Source: Nitrospirota bacterium
GTDB lineage: Bacteria; Nitrospirota; Thermodesulfovibrionia; Thermodesulfovibrionales; UBA6898
DNA: 64,000 nt
Assembly (NCBI GenBank): GCA_016235245.1
Contig: JACRLO010000034.1
Coordinates: forward strand, 48,885 to 112,884
Reading direction: 5' to 3'
Position numbers and translations under genes: made by a program. Shown here in pieces: positions 41,767-51,849 of this stretch. Below the pieces are notes generated by a model. That model saw nothing but the letters and a program-made list of their open reading frames with translations, had not been told where the DNA came from and made no database searches. Position 1 is the stretch's first letter. Every line of letters begins with the position of its first letter.

Positions 41767-42649
41767 TCTTCTTCCACCTTCTGTGGATCCAGAGCCAATC
41801 CGAAGGATATTTTTTTATGTATTCTTCTACCGGTTTTGAAAAGTTGATCGTATCGAGAAGAAGAGCGGTATCATTGTCATCGGTTGCAACCAGGGGAATC
41901 TCCTCCTGAATCTCGATATGATGCCCCTGCTCTGTTCTCCTGATAAAAAGCGGCAAAACAGCAGCTCCCGTCTTCCGGGCGATAACTGCAGGCGTTTTCA
42001 TGGCATAGGCATTTTTACCGAGAAAATGAATGATAATGCCCTCAGATTTTACAACACTTTGATCCACAAGTAAGGCCACCGACTCGTTCTTCTTCAGTGA
42101 TATGAGGAGCTGCTTGAGGGCTCCCTTTTTATAGATGATGCGGTTTCCATATTTTTCCCGTGTTCTTACGATAAACCTGTCTATGTATTCATTGTTCTGC
42201 TTTCTGGCAATGATACTGGCCCTGTCGACATTCATGGAAAGATAAGCAGCCATCAGCTCCCAGTTGCCGCAATGGCCCGTAATAAACATGATGCCCTTCC
42301 CCTTTTTTTGAGCCTTTCTGAAGTTCTCAACACCGGTCAGTTCGACCGTTCTGAATAGGGGGGCAGCAAACCCGTAATAGATTTTGTTCACTTCAACGAC
42401 AAACCTGCCGAGATTCCGGAAATTGCGGCGGATTACCGCACGAGGATCTTCACTGAGGGTGATAGCTCCGCGCTCAATGGCAGCACGGAGGTTGTCGATT
42501 GCAATTGCTCTCCTGCTCTTCCAGAGCAGGTATATAAGCATACCAAGAAGATCTCCGACCCGGAGAGAAAGCCGGTAGGGCAGAACAGCAAAAGGGAACG
42601 TAGCAAGCACAAGAAATGAAAACAGAATAAATTGACGAACCCTTTTCAT
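41756..42649 (-). CDS. LpxL/HtrB-type lipid A or lysophospholipid acyltransferase
   Basis: A 297-residue membrane-associated acyltransferase with one N-terminal helix. The HxxxxD/E motif is TGHCGNWELMAA; other family markers are RKQNNEYIDRFIVRTREKYG, VALLVDQSVVKSEG and the C-terminal YPSDWLWIHRRWK. LpxL-type enzymes add secondary acyl chains to lipid A; whether this one does that is inferred. Its start overlaps the Lon-like protease stop by four bases (ATGA), so the two are co-translated, an odd pairing. Confidence 0.85.
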   Translation of the reverse strand: MKRVRQFILFSFLVLATFPFAVLPYRLSLRVGDLLGMLIYLLWKSRRAIAIDNLRAAIERGAITLSEDPRAVIRRNFRNLGRFVVEVNKIYYGFAAPLFRTVELTGVENFRKAQKKGKGIMFITGHCGNWELMAAYLSMNVDRASIIARKQNNEYIDRFIVRTREKYGNRIIYKKGALKQLLISLKKNESVALLVDQSVVKSEGIIIHFLGKNAYAMKTPAVIARKTGAAVLPLFIRRTEQGHHIEIQEEIPLVATDDNDTALLLDTINFSKPVEEYIKKYPSDWLWIHRRWKKITE

Positions 42650-45075
42650 TTCCCGTTTTCTTCTTTGTCCTTATCTTTCTGATCGTCCTTCTTGTCTCTC
42701 TCCTTGAAGGCCTGCGCGATCTCTTCAAACCGTTTCATGACAAGGTGGCTGAGCGTTCCTTCGGGCCAAGTCCCATCATCGTTTAGTGCTCCCATCGCCA
42801 TACCGGTAAAGAGCTCAATCCCTTCCTCCACCCGGTTGATAGCGTAAATGCTGAACTTGCCCTCCTTTACCGCATCAACGACTTCTGTTTTGAGCATGAG
42901 GTTATGCACATTTTTTTGCGGAATAACAACACCATGGGTCGCGTCAAGACCGCGCACCTTGCAGAGATCAAAGAAACCCTCAATCTTCTCATTGACCCCT
43001 CCGATAGGCTGCACATCGCCATGCTGGTCCATGGAGCCGGTAATCGCAAGATTCTGCCTCAGAGGAACACCGGCAAGACTGCTCAGAATGACATAAAGCT
43101 CTGCACAGGATGCACTGTCACCCTCGACCATATCATAAAGCTGTTCAAAGGTTATGGATGCAGAAAAACTGATCGGCTTTTTCGCCGCATACGTACTGGA
43201 GATGTAGCTGCTGATGATCAGGATCGCCTTTTCATGGATCTTGCCGCTCATCTTCGTCTCGCGTTCAATATTGACAACGCCGGCCTTGCCGGTAAAGGTC
43301 TTTGCCGTAATCCTCGAAGGTTTGCCGAACATATAATCACCCATGTCCAGCACTGCCAGTCCATTAATCTGTCCGATCTTTTCGCCCTTCGTATCAACGA
43401 TGATAGATCCCTCAACGATCATTTCCTGGATACGGTCCTCGATTCTGCTGTTCCTGTAGACCTTCTCCTGAAGCGCCATTTCAACATGCCCGTCCTGAAC
43501 AACAGGACTCCCGGCCTTCTTTGCCCAGTAGTTCGACTCCCTGATGAGGTCCGTCACCTCGCTGAACTGGGATGACAGTTTCTTCTGATGGCCGGCCAGG
43601 CGGGCACCGTATTCAACAACTTTGGAAACACCAGAGCGGTCAAAGGGCAGCGTCTTTTCTTTTTTCGATGTGCTTGCGATAAAGGCGGCATATTTCTGGA
43701 CCGTCTCCGCATTGCTGTTCATCCTGCTGTCAAAATCAGCCTTAACTTTGAAAAGTTCGCGGTATTCGTCATCTGCGTTATGAAGCAGGTAATACAGATA
43801 CGGCGTCCCCACAAGAATGACCTTTACCTGCAGCGGGATCGCCTCAGGCCGCAGCGTCGTGGTCGAAATCATCCGGTATTGTTCCCATATGTCTTCGATA
43901 CGAACTTCTCCATTGCGTATCGCCCTCTTCAAGGCGTCATAGGAGAACATGTTGCGGAGGAGATCAAGCGCATTAATTACGATGTACCCGCCATTGGCCT
44001 TATGGAGCGAGCCGGCCTTGATCATCGAGAAGTCCGTGGAGGCAACACCGTATTGGAACTTGTATTCAAGTCTGCCCAAAAGGTTGAAGTAGGTCGGATT
44101 GCTCTCGTAGATACAGGGCGCGCCCGAAGTCTCCTTATTGTTGACCAGGACATTTACTGCGTACCGGGTAAAGGTCGGCTCACTCTTTGGCGCACGCATG
44201 AACGGCAGAGGCGGTGTCTGCTCCTCCTGTCCCTTAAAATCATCGAGATGCTCCAGAATATCCTCGGTCATCTCGGAAAGATAGGCGAATATCTTCTCCT
44301 GGGATTCGTATTTATGCTTCAGGTCATCCGTCATATGACCAACCACGGAAAGTGCTGCCTCGCGTTCAAGTTTGGCAAGGAGAATTTTGAGGTTCTTCTC
44401 CGCATCCCGCACTTCACGCACAACGTCGTTCAGCCTTTCCTGGAGCGCCTTTCCGATCTCGTCTATCTTCGCCTTTATCGGCTCATCAAGAGCCTCATAT
44501 TCTTCTTCGGTCAGCGGTTCTCCGGTCTTCTTTATTGGCACGATCATAAGGCCGCTTACGCTCTTACGGATCGAAAAACCCTTGGACTTGGCATCTTCAT
44601 CAAGTGCCGAGAAATATTCTTTCTGCTTCTGCTGAAATGCCTCGATCGTCTGGTTCCTCTGCTTTTCGTATTCTTTGGATTCAAATATCTTCGGAATTTC
44701 GAGTCTCAGCGTTTTAACAAGCTCTTCCATGTCTTTATGAAACAGCGATGCCATGCCGGGTGGCAATGAAATGGCAAGAGGCACATCAGTATCCTTAAAA
44801 TTATAGACATAGCACCAGTCAAGCGGCACCGGCTCATCAGCCGCCTTCTTGCTGAGAAAAGCCTTAATGGTGGTCATCTTTCCTGTGCCGTTTTCGCCCA
44901 GCAGAAAAATGTTGAACCCGCTGTTTTCAAGGTTCAAGCCAAAGTCGATAGCCCGCAGCGCGCGTTCCTGACCAATCGTCTCAATCGCTTCAGGGAGTTC
45001 GTCCGTAGTATTGAACGCAAAGACGGAAGGGTCGCAACAGTGGTAGAGTTCTTCAATAGTGAGCGGTTTTAACAT
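42646..45075 (-). CDS. Lon-like ATP-dependent protease (AAA_32 plus Lon catalytic domain)
   Basis: An 809-residue protease of the LonB-like AAA_32 type, not the classical Lon. The P-loop is LLGENGTGKMTTIKAF, with Met where Ser/Thr usually follows Lys. A helical insert (about 180-290) lies inside the ATPase part. The C-terminal Lon domain has the catalytic dyad Ser in EGDSASCAELYV and Lys in GGVNEKIEGFF. ATG 45075 is preceded by GGAGGA and is preferred to an earlier in-frame start. It is expected to degrade damaged or regulatory proteins in the cytosol or at the membrane. Confidence 0.9.
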   Translation of the reverse strand: MLKPLTIEELYHCCDPSVFAFNTTDELPEAIETIGQERALRAIDFGLNLENSGFNIFLLGENGTGKMTTIKAFLSKKAADEPVPLDWCYVYNFKDTDVPLAISLPPGMASLFHKDMEELVKTLRLEIPKIFESKEYEKQRNQTIEAFQQKQKEYFSALDEDAKSKGFSIRKSVSGLMIVPIKKTGEPLTEEEYEALDEPIKAKIDEIGKALQERLNDVVREVRDAEKNLKILLAKLEREAALSVVGHMTDDLKHKYESQEKIFAYLSEMTEDILEHLDDFKGQEEQTPPLPFMRAPKSEPTFTRYAVNVLVNNKETSGAPCIYESNPTYFNLLGRLEYKFQYGVASTDFSMIKAGSLHKANGGYIVINALDLLRNMFSYDALKRAIRNGEVRIEDIWEQYRMISTTTLRPEAIPLQVKVILVGTPYLYYLLHNADDEYRELFKVKADFDSRMNSNAETVQKYAAFIASTSKKEKTLPFDRSGVSKVVEYGARLAGHQKKLSSQFSEVTDLIRESNYWAKKAGSPVVQDGHVEMALQEKVYRNSRIEDRIQEMIVEGSIIVDTKGEKIGQINGLAVLDMGDYMFGKPSRITAKTFTGKAGVVNIERETKMSGKIHEKAILIISSYISSTYAAKKPISFSASITFEQLYDMVEGDSASCAELYVILSSLAGVPLRQNLAITGSMDQHGDVQPIGGVNEKIEGFFDLCKVRGLDATHGVVIPQKNVHNLMLKTEVVDAVKEGKFSIYAINRVEEGIELFTGMAMGALNDDGTWPEGTLSHLVMKRFEEIAQAFKERDKKDDQKDKDKEENGK

Positions 45076-45096
45076 GCCGTCCTCCAAGGATACCCC

Positions 45097-45172
45097 TCAC
45101 CCACCCCTCTCCCCAAGGGGGCGAGGGATAATAAGTTTCCCTCCCTTGAGGGGAGGGAATAAGGGAGGGTGA
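45097..45172. repeat. Compound inverted repeat between leuA and the Lon-like gene
   Basis: Outer arms TCACCCACCC (45097-45106) and GGGAGGGTGA (45163-45172) enclose two hairpins: CCCTCTCCCC/GGGGGCGAGGG (45105-45127) and CCCTCCC/GGGGAGGG (45139-45157). This is the form of a REP/MITE-like palindromic unit; it could also terminate leuA transcription. Confidence 0.5.
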
Positions 45173-45218
45173 TATTTTCATAACCCATAGCAAGTTTTAG
45201 CGACAGAAGGGAAAAAGC

Positions 45219-46724
45219 TTATTTCTTCCTCAAAGCGATCTTGTTCAGGGCATTGATGTACGCCTTGGCAGCAGCAACGATAATATCCGTGTCAGCGCCC
45301 TGGCCTCGTGCATTCTTGCCGTTTTCTTCAAGGGTAACCACAACTTCGCCTAACGCGTCGGTGCCGCCGGTGATTCCCTTTACTTCGAATTTCAGAAGAT
45401 TGCTCTTTGTCTTCGTCATGCCGACAATCGCTTTGTATGTCGCATCTACAGGACCGTCGCCTTTGGCCGTCTTCTGGACAGACCGGCCCCGTATCTTCAT
45501 TTTAACTGTTGACTTCGGAACCACTCCCATACCACTGGCCACCTTCAGGTCCATCAGCCTGAATACCGCAGGGATCTTCGAAAACTCCTCGGTCACAAGG
45601 GTTTCAATGTCCTCGTCAAAAATCTCTTTCTTCTGGTCTGCCAGATGCTTGAACTTCACAAAAGCACTCTCAATATCTTCCGGCGCCAGGTCATAGCCGA
45701 GTTCGTGGAGGCGGCTCTTGAAAGCATGACGTCCCGAATGTTTGCCAAGGATCAATTCTGTCTGTTTCAGGCCGATATCTTCGGGCCTCATGATCTCGTA
45801 GGTCATCTTTTCCTTGAGCAGTCCGTCCTGATGGATGCCTGATTCATGGGCAAAGGCATTTGCGCCGACAATCGCCTTGTTAGCCTGGACATGCATGCCG
45901 GTAATTCTGGTCAGCAGTCTGCTTGTCCTGATGATCTCTTTTGTATTGATATTCGTCGTAGCCTTATAGAAGTCCTTCCTTGTGGCGAGATTCATCACAA
46001 CTTCTTCCATGGAGCAGTTGCCGGCGCGCTCGCCAATACCGTTGATCGTGCATTCAACCTGCCCTGCGCCGTTACGAATCGCCGCAAGCGAGTTGGCCAC
46101 CGCAAGACCAAGGTCATTGTGACAGTGCACGGCTATAACTGCACTGTTGCCGATCTTCTCTTTAATCGCCTTGATCATGGCTCCGAACTCTGTCGGCGTG
46201 GTGTAGCCGACCGTATCGGGTATATTCACGGTCGAAGCGCCGGCTTCGATTACGGCCTGGACAACATCGATAAGATACGGAAGCTCTGTGCGCGTTGCGT
46301 CCATAGGAGAAAACTCGATATCCTCCGCAAGACTTCTTGCAAGCCTGACCATGGCGACCGAACGCTTGAGCGCCTCCTCGCGGCTTACCCGAAACTGATA
46401 TTTCAGGTGGATATCAGAGGTCGAATGAAACGTATGGATGCGATGCCTAGGCGCATCTTTGACCGCTTCCCAGGCCCTCCTGATATCTTCCTCTTTTGCC
46501 CGGGCCAGTCCGGCAATTATGGTGCCCTGCACTTCATTGGCAATACGCTTGACTGCAGCGAAGTCACCTGGGGAGGCTATCGGAAATCCGGCCTCAATGA
46601 CATCGACTCCGAGTTTAACCAGCTGTTTTGCCATCGAAATCTTTTCGTCGACGTTCATCGAACAGCCTGGTGACTGCTCTCCATCGCGAAGGGTCGTATC
46701 GAATATCCTGATCGTTCTCATCAT
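45219..46724 (-). CDS. leuA: 2-Isopropylmalate synthase
   Basis: A 501-residue enzyme that condenses acetyl-CoA with 2-oxoisovalerate, first step of leucine synthesis. The TIM barrel has the start motif FDTTLRDGEQSPGCSMN and the metal ligands in VIAVHCHNDLGLAVANS and GIGERAGN. A C-terminal LeuA dimer domain (about 390-500) that mediates leucine feedback is present. The first ATG (46724) overlaps the pssA stop by four bases, so it is the last gene of ilvC-psd-pssA-leuA. Confidence 0.95.
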   Translation of the reverse strand: MMRTIRIFDTTLRDGEQSPGCSMNVDEKISMAKQLVKLGVDVIEAGFPIASPGDFAAVKRIANEVQGTIIAGLARAKEEDIRRAWEAVKDAPRHRIHTFHSTSDIHLKYQFRVSREEALKRSVAMVRLARSLAEDIEFSPMDATRTELPYLIDVVQAVIEAGASTVNIPDTVGYTTPTEFGAMIKAIKEKIGNSAVIAVHCHNDLGLAVANSLAAIRNGAGQVECTINGIGERAGNCSMEEVVMNLATRKDFYKATTNINTKEIIRTSRLLTRITGMHVQANKAIVGANAFAHESGIHQDGLLKEKMTYEIMRPEDIGLKQTELILGKHSGRHAFKSRLHELGYDLAPEDIESAFVKFKHLADQKKEIFDEDIETLVTEEFSKIPAVFRLMDLKVASGMGVVPKSTVKMKIRGRSVQKTAKGDGPVDATYKAIVGMTKTKSNLLKFEVKGITGGTDALGEVVVTLEENGKNARGQGADTDIIVAAAKAYINALNKIALRKK

Positions 46725-47500
46725 TGCACTCCTGTTGATCCTGGTGGTTGTTCCTGCTTCTGCCTCTGCCTTCTTATAAAGAGAATGCTATTTTCAATTA
46801 TACCCCAAAAGAGGTACACCATCGCAAAAACAAAAATTGCCGTGGACGGGTGAATCAGCATCACAAACAGGATCATCACAAAAACAATGAGCATCCAGAA
46901 GGGCTTCTTCTCCTTGAAGTCCACTTCTTTTATCCCGTGGTATCTGAGCGTGCTGACCATCAGGAGCGCTAAAAAAATCGTAAGCAGGAGATATATGACA
47001 TGCTTGCCGGGAATACCGTCCCAATGCACATAATAAAAGATTATTACGGAGGAAAGGATAGATGCAGCTCCGGGGATCGGCATACCCTTGAAGGCCTTTG
47101 AACCAGGGTTTCCGGTCTGGACGTTAAATCGCGCAAGTCTGAGCGCTCCGCAGGCAACGAACAGGAATGCAGCGGCCCAGCCAAGCCTGCCATAGGACAT
47201 GAGCGCCCATTTATACATCATGACGGAAGGTGCGACCCCAAACGCGACCAGATCGGACAGTGAGTCAAGTTCAACGCCGAACCGGGTAGTCGTGTTTGTC
47301 ATCCGGGCAATCCAGCCGTCCAGTCCGTCAAAGATATTAGCAAGAAGTATCGCCCAGGCAGCGTAAAGAAAATTGTCGTTTATGGCAGACATGATGGCAT
47401 AGAAGCCACAGAACATGCCGCAGAGCGTAAGGGTGTTCGGAAGAAGATATACACCCTTTTTCGGCTGCTTTTCGCCGTGCTGTTTATGTACTGCTTCCAT
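46721..47500 (-). CDS. pssA: CDP-diacylglycerol--serine O-phosphatidyltransferase
   Basis: A 259-residue integral membrane enzyme that makes phosphatidylserine. It carries the CDP-alcohol phosphotransferase motif DGLDGWIAR...FGVELDSLSD (DGxxARx8GxxxDxxxD) near residue 60, flanked by membrane helices. ATG 47500 is chosen; it lies 17 bases inside the end of psd, the gene for the next enzyme. Longer readings overlap psd further. Confidence 0.93.
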   Translation of the reverse strand: MEAVHKQHGEKQPKKGVYLLPNTLTLCGMFCGFYAIMSAINDNFLYAAWAILLANIFDGLDGWIARMTNTTTRFGVELDSLSDLVAFGVAPSVMMYKWALMSYGRLGWAAAFLFVACGALRLARFNVQTGNPGSKAFKGMPIPGAASILSSVIIFYYVHWDGIPGKHVIYLLLTIFLALLMVSTLRYHGIKEVDFKEKKPFWMLIVFVMILFVMLIHPSTAIFVFAMVYLFWGIIENSILFIRRQRQKQEQPPGSTGVQ

Positions 47501-48137
47501 GACTGCTACCCCCTGAAATCTCGCCGAGGACCGTCTCTCCGGCCTTGACCATATCACCCAGCCTGATCTTTATCAGCGTATCCTTTGGAAGATAGATATC
47601 AACCCTTGAACTGAACTTAATCAGTCCATAGCGCTCCCCCCGCCGCAAGCTGTCTCCCTCAGTCTTCCTGCAGACAGCCCTGCGGGCAACAAAACCCGCA
47701 ACCTGCCTCAGCAATAGATCTCCGTATTGCGTTTCATACACCATATCTATATGCTCGTTCTGCAGCGAGGCCTCGTCCTTATAGGCAGCGAGGAATTTTC
47801 CCTTCACATGCTGAACGTTCTTTACCCTGCCGTCGCAGGGCACGCGGTTCACATGCACATTAAAAGGGGACATGAATATGCTTATCTGCTTTACGTCGGC
47901 ATGGAGATGCTCATTCTCAAACAGGTCCTTTATAACAATGATTTTCCCGTCAGCAGGCGCAACAAAGACATTGTTCCCTTCAGTCACGGAACGCTCGGGA
48001 TCTCTGAAGAAATAGAACATGAAAAGGGTCAGGAAAACGGGAATGACAGCAATGCCGGGTCCGCCGATCCAGAACAGAATTCCGGAGACGGCAGCAAAGA
48101 AGATAATGAACGGATAGCCTTCAGAAGCGAATTTCAT
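47484..48137 (-). CDS. psd: Phosphatidylserine decarboxylase (short, archaetidyl-like form)
   Basis: A 217-residue pro-enzyme of the short bacterial type, anchored by two N-terminal helices (YPFIIFFAAVSGILFWIGGP and following). Conserved segments are VAPADGKIIVIKD, ISIFMSPFNVHVNRVPCDGR and KFSSRVDIYLPKDT. Self-cleavage before the Ser forms the pyruvoyl group; the residue before the putative nucleophile Ser is Ser rather than the usual Gly (FSSR, not FGSR). It converts phosphatidylserine to phosphatidylethanolamine. Overlaps pssA by 17 bases. Confidence 0.93.
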   Translation of the reverse strand: MKFASEGYPFIIFFAAVSGILFWIGGPGIAVIPVFLTLFMFYFFRDPERSVTEGNNVFVAPADGKIIVIKDLFENEHLHADVKQISIFMSPFNVHVNRVPCDGRVKNVQHVKGKFLAAYKDEASLQNEHIDMVYETQYGDLLLRQVAGFVARRAVCRKTEGDSLRRGERYGLIKFSSRVDIYLPKDTLIKIRLGDMVKAGETVLGEISGGSSHGSST

Positions 48138-48199
48138 GGTATCAAGAAGCAGTGGCCAGGGTTGGAGCTCTTATTCCCCCAACTCTGGCCACCGCAAAA

Positions 48200-49225
<1,026 letters not shown>

Positions 49226-49302
49226 TTAAGATTTTTCTTTATGGTTTGGTGAGTTAGAGCCCATATTATAGAATAAATACGCGGATTTTTCTATTTGCCG
49301 AA

Positions 49303-49761
49303 TTATCGCGGCAATTGCGTCTTCAGTTCAGAGATTCTTTTATTCATTACTGGATGGATTTTTTCCGGTGCGATCTCCATAAGAGGCACCAGCACAAAAT
49401 CTCTTTCATGCCGATGAGGATGAGGAATCTTCAGATCAGCCGAGTCAATGATCCTGTCGTCATACAAAAGGATATCAAGATCAATGACGCGTGGCCCCCA
49501 GTGTGCAGTCTTTTCTCTGCCCATCGCTCTCTCTATGTTTTTCAGGAGAAGGAGAAATTCTTCAGGTCCAAGATCTGTCCCGGCCTCAATCGCAAGGTTG
49601 ATAAAATGCGGCTGTTCCGTTACGCCCCAGGGCTCTGTCTCGATCATGGAGGACTGCTTAGTAACCTTAACGCCGCGGTTTTTAAGCAGTCTGATTGCCT
49701 CCAGACAGTTTTCCTGCCTGTTGCCGAGATTCGATCCTATGCCGATAAAGACAATCGACAC
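49303..49761 (-). CDS. folK: 2-Amino-4-hydroxy-6-hydroxymethyldihydropteridine pyrophosphokinase
   Basis: A 152-residue HPPK for folate synthesis. It starts VFIGIGSNLGNRQENCLEAI, with the ATP/Mg region WGPRVIDLDILLYDD and the pterin/ATP loop ETEPWGVTEQPHFINLAI; IPHPHRHERDFVLVPLMEIA completes the signature. It lies six bases after dapL on the same strand, so the two are likely co-transcribed although their pathways differ. Confidence 0.95.
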   Translation of the reverse strand: MSIVFIGIGSNLGNRQENCLEAIRLLKNRGVKVTKQSSMIETEPWGVTEQPHFINLAIEAGTDLGPEEFLLLLKNIERAMGREKTAHWGPRVIDLDILLYDDRIIDSADLKIPHPHRHERDFVLVPLMEIAPEKIHPVMNKRISELKTQLPR

Positions 49762-49767
49762 TGCCGG

Positions 49768-50943
49768 TTACAAAACCTTCCGTATCCTCTCAACCGCCTC
49801 TTTCATGCGCGCAGCAGGGACAGTCAATGCAAACCGTATATATCCTTCTCCGGGGGCACCGAAACCGTTGCCGGGTGTGCCTAACACTCCAGCCTTATCG
49901 AGCAGATGCGCAACAAAGGACGAGGAATTATATCCCTGAGGAACTTTCGTCCAGAGATAAAAGGACGCCTTTGGCTTGATCACTTCCATGCCGAGGTCTT
50001 TGAGCCCTGCATAGAGCACATCTCTTCTTTCCTGATACGTGTCCCTGATTTCGGCAAGAACATTATCATCAGTCTGCAGCGCCGCGATCGAGGCCTCCTG
50101 CACTGCCTGGAACACGCCTGAGTCAAGGTTCGACTTGATCTTGCCAAGACCGGCTATCACATCCTTATGGCCGACCGCAAAGCCAATCCTCCAGCCGGTC
50201 ATGTTATAGGTCTTCGAAAGGGAATGCATCTCAATGCCGACTTCCTTTGCTCCGTCCAACTCCATAAAGCTCATCGGCTTTTCATTGTCAAAGTAGATCT
50301 CGCTGTATGCAGCATCGTGACAGACGATGATATCATGTTTCCCGGCAAGCTCTATCACCTCTTCGTAGAACTTCCGCGGCGCACAGGCAGATGTCGGATT
50401 ATTCGGATAGTTGATGTACATAAGCCGGGCCCTTTTAAGGATTTCGGCAGGAATTGATTTGAGGTCAGGCAGAAAATTATTCTTTTCGACAAGGGGCATT
50501 ATATAGCTCTCGCCGCCGGCAAAAAGGGTGCCTACCGGATAGACCGGGTACCCAGGAGACGGGACAAGAACCACATCTCCCGGCTCCACAAAGGCAAGCG
50601 GAATATGACCGATGCCTTCCTTTGACCCGATCAGGGAGAGCACCTCGGTCCTTGCATCGAGGTCAACATTAAAACGCTGCTTATACCATGCAGCAACAGC
50701 CTCGCGAAAGGAGAGCATTCCCTCATACGATGGATACCGGTGATGCTCAGGATTCTCGACCGCTCTTTTCATGGCGTCAACAATATGCTTTGGCGTAGGC
50801 ATGTCAGGGTCGCCGATGCTGAGGTCTATCAGGTCAACACCCTTTGCCCTTGCCTCCTGTTTCATCTTGTCTATGGTGGCAAAAAGATAGGGCGGAATAC
50901 TCTTCACTCGTGATGCAAGCTTAACGGTAATGCTCGGTTTCAA
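49768..50943 (-). CDS. dapL: LL-diaminopimelate aminotransferase
   Basis: A 391-residue fold-type I PLP aminotransferase. The PLP Lys is in MHSLSKTYNMTGWRIGFAVG; NYPNNPTSACAPRKFYEE and CHDAAYSEIYFD bind substrate and cofactor. Sequence features fit the DapL class, which converts tetrahydrodipicolinate directly to LL-DAP in lysine and peptidoglycan synthesis, in place of the succinylase route. Related alanine and aspartate aminotransferases cannot be fully excluded. Confidence 0.85.
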   Translation of the reverse strand: MKPSITVKLASRVKSIPPYLFATIDKMKQEARAKGVDLIDLSIGDPDMPTPKHIVDAMKRAVENPEHHRYPSYEGMLSFREAVAAWYKQRFNVDLDARTEVLSLIGSKEGIGHIPLAFVEPGDVVLVPSPGYPVYPVGTLFAGGESYIMPLVEKNNFLPDLKSIPAEILKRARLMYINYPNNPTSACAPRKFYEEVIELAGKHDIIVCHDAAYSEIYFDNEKPMSFMELDGAKEVGIEMHSLSKTYNMTGWRIGFAVGHKDVIAGLGKIKSNLDSGVFQAVQEASIAALQTDDNVLAEIRDTYQERRDVLYAGLKDLGMEVIKPKASFYLWTKVPQGYNSSSFVAHLLDKAGVLGTPGNGFGAPGEGYIRFALTVPAARMKEAVERIRKVL

Positions 50944-51012
50944 GGGTCCCTCCGGTATATATAAGGTCTGGTTTTTCGGTACAGGATTATAGCAGAAACG
51001 TCAGGCAAGTAA

Positions 51013-51807
51013 CTAACGTCCTTTGAAAAGAGGTTTCTTCTTTTTGATGAAGGCGCTGGTCCCTTCCTTGAAATCATCGGCAGATGCGATCAGCCCAAAG
51101 TAGTCGGCACCGAGCCGGGCTGATTCATCCAGGGACATATCCAGACCCCTGTGCATCGCTTCCCAGGTCATCCTGACCGCAAGAGGAGCCTGCGCAAGAA
51201 TCTCCTGCAGAAGAGCTTCTGTCTCTGCAATCAGCTCTTCAGGTTCCGCAACCCTGTTTACAAGCCCGAATTCCAAAGCCTCCTGCGAGCTGATCATCTT
51301 GCCTGTCAGAAGCATCTCTGCAGCACGACCTTTGCCGATCAGGCGGGAAAGACGTGTCGTGCCTCCCCATCCAGCTACGGCACCTATGCGCACTTCAGGA
51401 TGTCCAAGCCTGGCAGTATTGACCGCTACCCTGAGGGTGCAGGCCTCGGCGAGTTCAAGGCCGCCGCCAAGGGCATAACCGTTGATAGCGGCTATAACCG
51501 GCTTGCCCAGATTCTCTATCCGGGCGTATGTTTTTACGGCGAGTTGAGCGAGGGCCCGTATTTCGAGGGGATCAGCAGAACTGAAAAATCCAATATCAGC
51601 ACCGGCAGAAAAAGCCTTTTGTCCTGCACCTGTGATAATTACTGCCCGGACAGAGTCGTCCGTCCTTACAGAATCAAGGAGATGCCCGAGCCGTTCGAGC
51701 ATCTCCCTGTTGATCGTATTAAGCACGTCAGGCCGGTTAAGAACAAGATAGGCAATGCCTGACTTCCTTCTTAACAGAACTGTCAACCGTTGTTTATGCT
51801 TTACCAT
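51013..51807 (-). CDS. Enoyl-CoA hydratase/isomerase family protein
   Basis: A 264-residue crotonase-fold enzyme. The oxyanion-hole segments are FSAGADIGFF and AAINGYALGGGLELAEACTL; both catalytic glutamates of enoyl-CoA hydratases are kept (GGGLELA and HPEVRIGAVAGWGGTTRL). C-terminal LFKGR is a normal end. It probably hydrates short or medium enoyl-CoA in fatty-acid or amino-acid breakdown; ETF elsewhere in the window would accept the electrons of the preceding dehydrogenase. Confidence 0.87.
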   Translation of the reverse strand: MVKHKQRLTVLLRRKSGIAYLVLNRPDVLNTINREMLERLGHLLDSVRTDDSVRAVIITGAGQKAFSAGADIGFFSSADPLEIRALAQLAVKTYARIENLGKPVIAAINGYALGGGLELAEACTLRVAVNTARLGHPEVRIGAVAGWGGTTRLSRLIGKGRAAEMLLTGKMISSQEALEFGLVNRVAEPEELIAETEALLQEILAQAPLAVRMTWEAMHRGLDMSLDESARLGADYFGLIASADDFKEGTSAFIKKKKPLFKGR

Positions 51808-51849
51808 CCATACGCCTCAGTATACGTCTTTATGCTGCCCAACAATAGC

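Noticed and set aside
43588..44769. A 393-codon open frame on the plus strand inside the Lon-like protease gene
   Set aside because: It is antisense to a well-supported AAA_32/Lon protein whose motifs are intact, has no recognisable domain, and looks like a by-product of codon bias.
45846..46673. A 275-codon plus-strand frame inside leuA
   Set aside because: Antisense shadow of a gene with all 2-isopropylmalate synthase motifs; no ribosome-binding site and Cys/His/Arg-rich nonsense composition.
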